9,594 nucleotides of DNA from Dehalococcoidia bacterium (lineage in GTDB: Bacteria; Chloroflexota; Dehalococcoidia; Dehalococcoidales; DAOWJH01): positions 1-9,594 of the forward strand of contig DAOWJH010000053.1 of the NCBI GenBank assembly GCA_030640495.1. The letters are read 5' to 3'. Of the stretch, positions 6,251 through 9,594 are shown piece by piece. Positions within the stretch are counted from its first letter, which is position 1; every line of letters starts with the position of its first letter. Both the position numbers and the translations under genes were made by a program. The notes under the pieces are model-generated. The model was not told the DNA's origin. It worked only from the letters and a program-made list of their open reading frames with translations, and searched no databases.

Positions 6251-6290
6251 AGATGCCAACCGAAGTAAAGGTTGGCGTCTTTTATTTTTT
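6251..6290 (+). terminator. Strong intrinsic terminator before the rubrerythrin-like gene
   Basis: AGATGCCAACC (6251-6261) pairs with GGTTGGCGTCT (6270-6280), 11 bp with one G-U, around an 8-base loop GAAGTAAA. It is followed by a tract with ten T in eleven bases (6280-6290). It lies 95 bases before the ATG at 6385. It ends transcripts from the GNAT-like gene and from the 6055 promoter, or acts as an attenuator. Confidence 0.85.
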
Positions 6291-6384
6291 GAAAAATATA
6301 TTGTGTATTATTGGTGAAGCCTTTATTGTCGCCCTTCCCAGCCTTCCCGTTACAGAGATTCACCCTTCCAAGAGGAAATCAGTG

Positions 6385-6915
6385 ATGGAAACCGAACAGG
6401 CTAAAACTCTAGAAGCACTCAAAATTGCTGTCCAGATGGAAATTGATGGCAAAGAATACTATCTGGAAGCCAGCCAGAAAAGTAGTAATGAGCTGGGTAA
6501 GAAGCTACTGGCGTCGCTAGCTGCTGAAGAAGACATTCACCGGCAGAAGTTTGAGGAGATATACGATGCCCTACGAAACAAAAGGGCTTGGCCGGTAACT
6601 GATTTTCAGCCTGATGGGGGCAAAAGACTAAGAACCATATTTGCCAAAGTAACTGAGGAAATTGGGTCCAATGTAAAGGCTCCCGCCACCGAGCTTGATG
6701 CCATACAAACAGCCATGAATATGGAAAACAAGACCTATGATTTTTATCAAAGCCAGGGTGAAGACGCCACCTATGATGCTGAGAGAGACTTTTATGAGAC
6801 CTTGGCTGCCGAGGAAAGGGAACATCATCAAGTTCTGCTTGACTACTACGAATATCTCAAAGACCCGGCAGCTTGGTTTGTCAGCAAGGAACACCCCTCT
6901 CTGGATGGTGGCTGA
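6385..6915 (+). CDS. Rubrerythrin-like / ferritin-family diiron protein
   Basis: This 176-residue protein is probably a cytoplasmic diiron enzyme of the rubrerythrin/ferritin-like superfamily, which in anaerobes reduces hydrogen peroxide or handles iron. It contains two similar halves. Each has a helix carrying a single glutamate (E19; E114) and a helix with an E-x-x-H motif (E49/H52 in AAEEDIH; E144/H147 in AAEEREH). That gives a full set of possible iron ligands in a four-helix bundle. No rubredoxin domain is attached; a rubredoxin is encoded three genes downstream. The frame opens further upstream to 6253, but that extension covers the terminator. The ATG at 6385 has AGAGGA 8 bases upstream. 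It is followed after 31 bases by the SufC-like gene, with no terminator between. Confidence 0.85.
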   Translation: METEQAKTLEALKIAVQMEIDGKEYYLEASQKSSNELGKKLLASLAAEEDIHRQKFEEIYDALRNKRAWPVTDFQPDGGKRLRTIFAKVTEEIGSNVKAPATELDAIQTAMNMENKTYDFYQSQGEDATYDAERDFYETLAAEEREHHQVLLDYYEYLKDPAAWFVSKEHPSLDGG

Positions 6916-6946
6916 ATAAGCACTATAAATTCTGGAGGTAAGAGAT

Positions 6947-7699
6947 ATGCTGGAGATTAGGCAACTGACTGTAACCGTTGAGGGCAGGAAAATTATCCAA
7001 GATATAAATTTGAATATTGGAACTGGTGAGGCACACGTTCTCTTCGGCCCTAATGGCAGTGGCAAGACCACCTTACTTATGGCGATAATGGGCTTCCCCA
7101 AATACCGAGTAACCCAAGGTAATATCATCTTCAATGGCAGGGACATAACCAGCTTGCCGCTGGACGAGAGAGCACGCTTAGGAATTGGTATGTCTTTCCA
7201 GCGTCCCCCGGTGGTTCGAGGGGTAAAAACAAGCGATATGATTGGTGCCTCCCTAGGAGACAGAGAGGATAAACTAACCATAGACAGACTAGCCGAAAGA
7301 GCTAATATGACCGAACTTCTGGATAGAGAGATAAACTATGGTTTTTCGGGAGGGGAGATAAAGCGCTCTGAGTTAATGCAGCTACTAGCTCAAAAGCCAG
7401 AGTTTACTTTATTGGACGAGCCAGAGTCTGGGGTCGACCTGGTGAATATAGCCCTCATAGGTGAACTGATAAATGAGTTACTGGACAAAAGTTGCCCAAT
7501 AGTTAACCGAAAGTGCATGGGTCTTATCATCACCCACACCGGTCATATCATGGACTATGTCAATGCCCGCACCGGCCATGTTATGATTGACGGCAGGATA
7601 AGTTGTGGGGGAGACCCCCGTGAGATTCTGGCAACTATCAAGAAACAGGGCTATGAGGAGTGTGCCAAATGCGTTTTAGGGAGAACGACAAGTGCGTGA
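6947..7699 (+). CDS. sufC: SufC-type Fe-S cluster assembly ATPase
   Basis: This is an ABC-type ATPase that works with the SufB-like scaffold next to it to build Fe-S clusters in the cytoplasm; it is not a membrane transporter. At 250 residues it is the usual SufC length. Motifs: Walker A GPNGSGKTT (34-42), Q-loop SFQRPP, signature FSGGEIKR, Walker B TLLDEPESGVD and H-loop ITHTG. The C-terminal part (GHVMIDGRISCGG, then GYEECAKCVLG) matches the SufC variant of methanogens and anaerobic bacteria that have only a two-gene sufCB, described as the minimal SMS system. No sufD, sufS or sufU is seen beside it here. The start has GGAGG at 6934-6938, 8 bases before the ATG. It overlaps the next gene by 8 bases, implying coupling. 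Confidence 0.93.
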   Translation: MLEIRQLTVTVEGRKIIQDINLNIGTGEAHVLFGPNGSGKTTLLMAIMGFPKYRVTQGNIIFNGRDITSLPLDERARLGIGMSFQRPPVVRGVKTSDMIGASLGDREDKLTIDRLAERANMTELLDREINYGFSGGEIKRSELMQLLAQKPEFTLLDEPESGVDLVNIALIGELINELLDKSCPIVNRKCMGLIITHTGHIMDYVNARTGHVMIDGRISCGGDPREILATIKKQGYEECAKCVLGRTTSA

Positions 7700-8927
7700 G
7701 ATAAAATCTTCCCAAACATATAGAGATAAAGCCAGAGCAGCATCAGCCAAACCAGCTGCCCATGGTGATGATATAGATTTAGGTATTTATGTCAGCTCAG
7801 CCGAGGAACAACCGTACCAGACTGACCCATCACAACTTCCTGCCAAAGCCAAAGAGCAGATGCTGGGGGCAGGGGTCATTTTGGATGATACAAGCCAAAG
7901 GTCAGGAACCTTTATCCAGATGGATAATACGCCAGTTCATAGTTCAAGCCGGCAAGATGATATAGAAGTAATGGCGATGAGCCAAGCTCTAGAAAAGCAT
8001 GACTGGTTATCTGATTACTGGTGGCAGGCAGTAGCTGTGGACAGTGATAAATATACCGCCCACGTAGAGCTTAACCAGAGTAACGGCTATTTCATTAGAG
8101 CCCTGCCTGGATATAAAACCATTTATCCGGTTCAGGCTTGTCTCTATCTGGCCAAAGCGCAGCTAGCTCAGAATGTACATAATATTATCATTGCTGAGGA
8201 AGGCTCTGAACTCCACATTGTTACCGGATGCACCACTGCCTTCAAGAAGGAGCCAGGACTGCACCTAGGGGTTTCTGAGTTTTATATCAAGAGAGGGGCT
8301 AAGGTTACCTTCACCATGATACACAGCTGGAACCCAGAGATAGCAGTTCGTCCCCGCACCGGTGTTATCATTGAACAGGACGGGCTATTCTTGAGCAACT
8401 ATGTGATTATGAAGCCAGTTCACTCACTACAAATGTATCCCGCAGCCAGGTGTGCGGGTGAAAATGCCACCGTCAGGTTTAACAGTATTCTGGTCGCCAC
8501 CCCTGGCTCAATGATGGATGTTGGTTCCAGAGTCCTCCTTGATGCCAGGGGAGCCAGGACAGAGATAATATCACGGGCTATCACCACCGGGGGTAACATT
8601 TTCGCCCGGGGCTATATAGAGGGCAATGCCCCCGATGTCAAAGGACACCTGGAGTGTCGCGGGCTTATTCTGCAAGGAGAAGGCATGATTCATGCCATAC
8701 CCGAGCTCAAAGGTACACTAGCTAATATTGACCTGTCCCATGAAGCCGCGGTGGGTAAGATTGCTGAAGAGGAAATAGAGTATCTGATGGCGCGGGGGCT
8801 AACCCGGACCGAGGCTACAGCTACCATAGTTAGAGGCTTCCTCAAGGTAGACATTGAAGGATTACCCCCACTACTCAGTGCTGAACTACAGCGGGCGGTG
8901 GAAGCCAGTGAGGAAGACCTTACGTGA
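7692..8927 (+). CDS. sufB: SufB-type Fe-S cluster scaffold protein
   Basis: This 411-residue member of the SufB/SufD family is the scaffold on which Fe-S clusters form, in complex with the ATPase just upstream. The key residues of a true SufB appear present: Cys322 in LECRGLIL and His350-Glu351 in SHEAAVGKI. Their spacing (28 and 29 residues) equals that of E. coli SufB Cys405, His433 and Glu434, so it is a catalytic scaffold rather than a SufD-like partner. A second cysteine, Cys180 in GCTTAF, is also conserved-looking. It is shorter than E. coli SufB (about 495), as expected for the minimal two-gene type, in which a homodimer would replace SufBD. The start is GTG at 7692 with AGGGAG 8 bases upstream, inside the end of the ATPase gene. 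Confidence 0.92.
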   Translation: MREIKSSQTYRDKARAASAKPAAHGDDIDLGIYVSSAEEQPYQTDPSQLPAKAKEQMLGAGVILDDTSQRSGTFIQMDNTPVHSSSRQDDIEVMAMSQALEKHDWLSDYWWQAVAVDSDKYTAHVELNQSNGYFIRALPGYKTIYPVQACLYLAKAQLAQNVHNIIIAEEGSELHIVTGCTTAFKKEPGLHLGVSEFYIKRGAKVTFTMIHSWNPEIAVRPRTGVIIEQDGLFLSNYVIMKPVHSLQMYPAARCAGENATVRFNSILVATPGSMMDVGSRVLLDARGARTEIISRAITTGGNIFARGYIEGNAPDVKGHLECRGLILQGEGMIHAIPELKGTLANIDLSHEAAVGKIAEEEIEYLMARGLTRTEATATIVRGFLKVDIEGLPPLLSAELQRAVEASEEDLT

Positions 8928-8948
8928 ATAACTTACCGGAGGTGAGAA

Positions 8949-9594
8949 ATGAATCTTAAGGCTTTATATAAGTTAGGTTATGGTCTGTATGTGGTATGCT
9001 CTAAGAAGGGAGACAGGTTCAATGGGCAAATTGCCAACACCGTGTTTCAGATTACCTCTGAGCCGCCGATTATTGCCGTAAGCATCAACAAGGACAATCT
9101 AACCCACGAGTTTATCAAGGAGAGTAAGGTGCTGACGGTCTCGGTCATCTCCCAGGATACACCCCTCTCTTTCATCGGTCACTTTGGCTTCAAGTCAGGC
9201 CGGGATATGGATAAGCTTGAGGGCATTAGTTATAAAACAGGTGAAACTCAGGCTCCGGTGGTCACTGACAATGCCCTGGCTTATCTGGAAGCCAGGGTGA
9301 TTCAAGAAGTAGATGTGGGAACGCATACTATTTTTATAGGAGAGCTTGTGGATGCGGATGTCATTAAGGAAGGCGAGCCGATGACCTATGCCTATTATCA
9401 CCAGGTCAAAAGGGGTACTACTCCCAAGGCAGCTCCCAGCTATATTGCGGAGAAAAAGGAGGCACCAAAAATGGCAAAATACAAATGCACTGTTTGCGGC
9501 TATGTCTACGACCCGGAACTGGGAGACCCCGATGGCGGTATTAAACCGGGGACACCCTTTGAAGAGATACCCGACGACTGGGTGTGTCCTGTCT
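8949..9594 (+). CDS. Flavin reductase-rubredoxin fusion (high-molecular-weight rubredoxin), 3'-truncated
   Basis: The frame is open from ATG 8949 to the window end (215 residues seen). The N-terminal ~150 residues are a flavin reductase-like FMN-binding domain (GQIANTVFQITSEPP, SINKDNLTHEFI). After a linker, a rubredoxin domain starts near residue 175, with CTVCGYVYD (Cys180, Cys183) and DDWVCP (Cys213). The fourth iron-ligand cysteine is expected at the next codon, where only its first base, T, is visible. This resembles Hrb of Moorella thermoacetica, which passes electrons from NADH to a flavodiiron oxygen reductase. Here it may feed the rubrerythrin-like protein encoded in the same gene run (inference). 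A strong GGAGGTGAG (8938-8946) precedes the ATG, 21 bases after the scaffold gene. Further domains downstream cannot be excluded. Confidence 0.92.
   Translation, partial: MNLKALYKLGYGLYVVCSKKGDRFNGQIANTVFQITSEPPIIAVSINKDNLTHEFIKESKVLTVSVISQDTPLSFIGHFGFKSGRDMDKLEGISYKTGETQAPVVTDNALAYLEARVIQEVDVGTHTIFIGELVDADVIKEGEPMTYAYYHQVKRGTTPKAAPSYIAEKKEAPKMAKYKCTVCGYVYDPELGDPDGGIKPGTPFEEIPDDWVCPV
9456..9473 (+). promoter_or_regulatory. Internal ribosome binding site and ATG at the rubredoxin domain
   Basis: AAGGAGG at 9456-9462 is followed by 8 bases and an in-frame ATG (9471-9473) that begins MAKYKCTVCGY, the natural N-terminus of a stand-alone rubredoxin. It could drive separate synthesis of the rubredoxin part. 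Confidence 0.45.

Larger units (their letters stand above)
6090..6290 (+). ncRNA. Candidate structured leader RNA or small RNA
   Basis: This ~200-base unit runs from a good promoter to a strong terminator and fills most of the 344-base gap between the GNAT-like and rubrerythrin-like genes. Foldable elements: GCAGTT/AATTGC (6163-6168 with 6182-6187), an 8-bp hairpin CTGGTAGA-GGTA-TCTGCCAG (6221-6240), and an enclosing helix GGTTAC/GTAACT (6202-6207 with 6242-6247). It also holds a 25-codon ORF. I could not match it to a known riboswitch, 6S, SRP, RNase P or tmRNA consensus. It may attenuate the downstream operon or be a free small transcript. From 6291 to 6384 I see no second strong promoter. 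Confidence 0.45.

Noticed and set aside
6241..6260. CTGAGA in the leader as part of a TPP riboswitch
   Set aside because: The rest of the TPP consensus, including the ACCTGAT-type element, is missing.
6172..6363. 63-residue minus-strand frame across the leader and terminator
   Set aside because: It crosses the terminator hairpin, has no recognisable domain, and the plus-strand signals explain the region better.
6253..6384. N-terminal extension of the rubrerythrin-like protein from 6253
   Set aside because: The extension is translated from the terminator hairpin and T tract. The ATG at 6385 has a proper ribosome site and fits the family.
6628..7281. 217-residue minus-strand frame over the rubrerythrin-like and SufC-like genes
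   Set aside because: It overlaps two well-supported plus-strand genes and has no coherent domain.
1..9594. CRISPR array, tRNA, rRNA or transposase
   Set aside because: No regularly spaced repeats, cloverleaf-like sequence, rRNA segments or transposase-like proteins were seen.

Overview
The window looks like a chromosomal segment of an anaerobic bacterium. It is probably a member of the Chloroflexota, class Dehalococcoidia or a relative. This is inferred from protein character: the style of Mfd, a two-gene SufC/SufB-type Fe-S assembly pair, a rubrerythrin-like diiron protein, and a flavin reductase fused to rubredoxin. No rRNA or other taxonomic marker is present, so the placement is tentative. 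Both window ends cut through genes.

Layout. (1) 1-2535 (+): 3' three quarters of mfd, the transcription-repair coupling factor. (2) 2543-3250 (-): AT-rich gene for an unrecognised single-pass membrane protein, convergent with mfd. (3) 3403-4084: a hicB-hicA toxin-antitoxin pair lying between two direct copies of an ~80-bp composite repeat. Each repeat copy joins a rho-independent terminator hairpin to a 26-bp palindrome and an 18-bp G-rich tail. (4) 4099-4644 (-) and 4859-6040 (+): a nitroreductase-family flavoprotein and a GNAT-like protein. They are divergently transcribed from two well-formed promoters in the shared intergenic region, and these promoters revise both start sites downstream of the longest open frames. 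(5) 6041-6384: a 344-base interval with a promoter, a 25-codon small ORF with a Shine-Dalgarno sequence, an SD-ATG-stop minimal ORF, stem-loops and a strong intrinsic terminator. (6) 6385-9594 (+): four closely packed genes encoding a rubrerythrin-like protein, a SufC-type ATPase, a SufB-type scaffold and a flavin reductase-rubredoxin fusion that runs off the window.

How the genes work together. The last four genes form a coherent putative operon for Fe-S cluster assembly plus defence against oxygen or peroxide. The ATPase and scaffold build clusters, the diiron protein would remove peroxide, and the flavin reductase-rubredoxin would supply electrons. The structured leader with a terminator just upstream is the most likely place for undescribed regulation. 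The repeat-flanked hicBA pair and the AT-rich membrane-protein gene look like accessory insertions between housekeeping genes. No tRNA, rRNA, CRISPR array or transposase was found.
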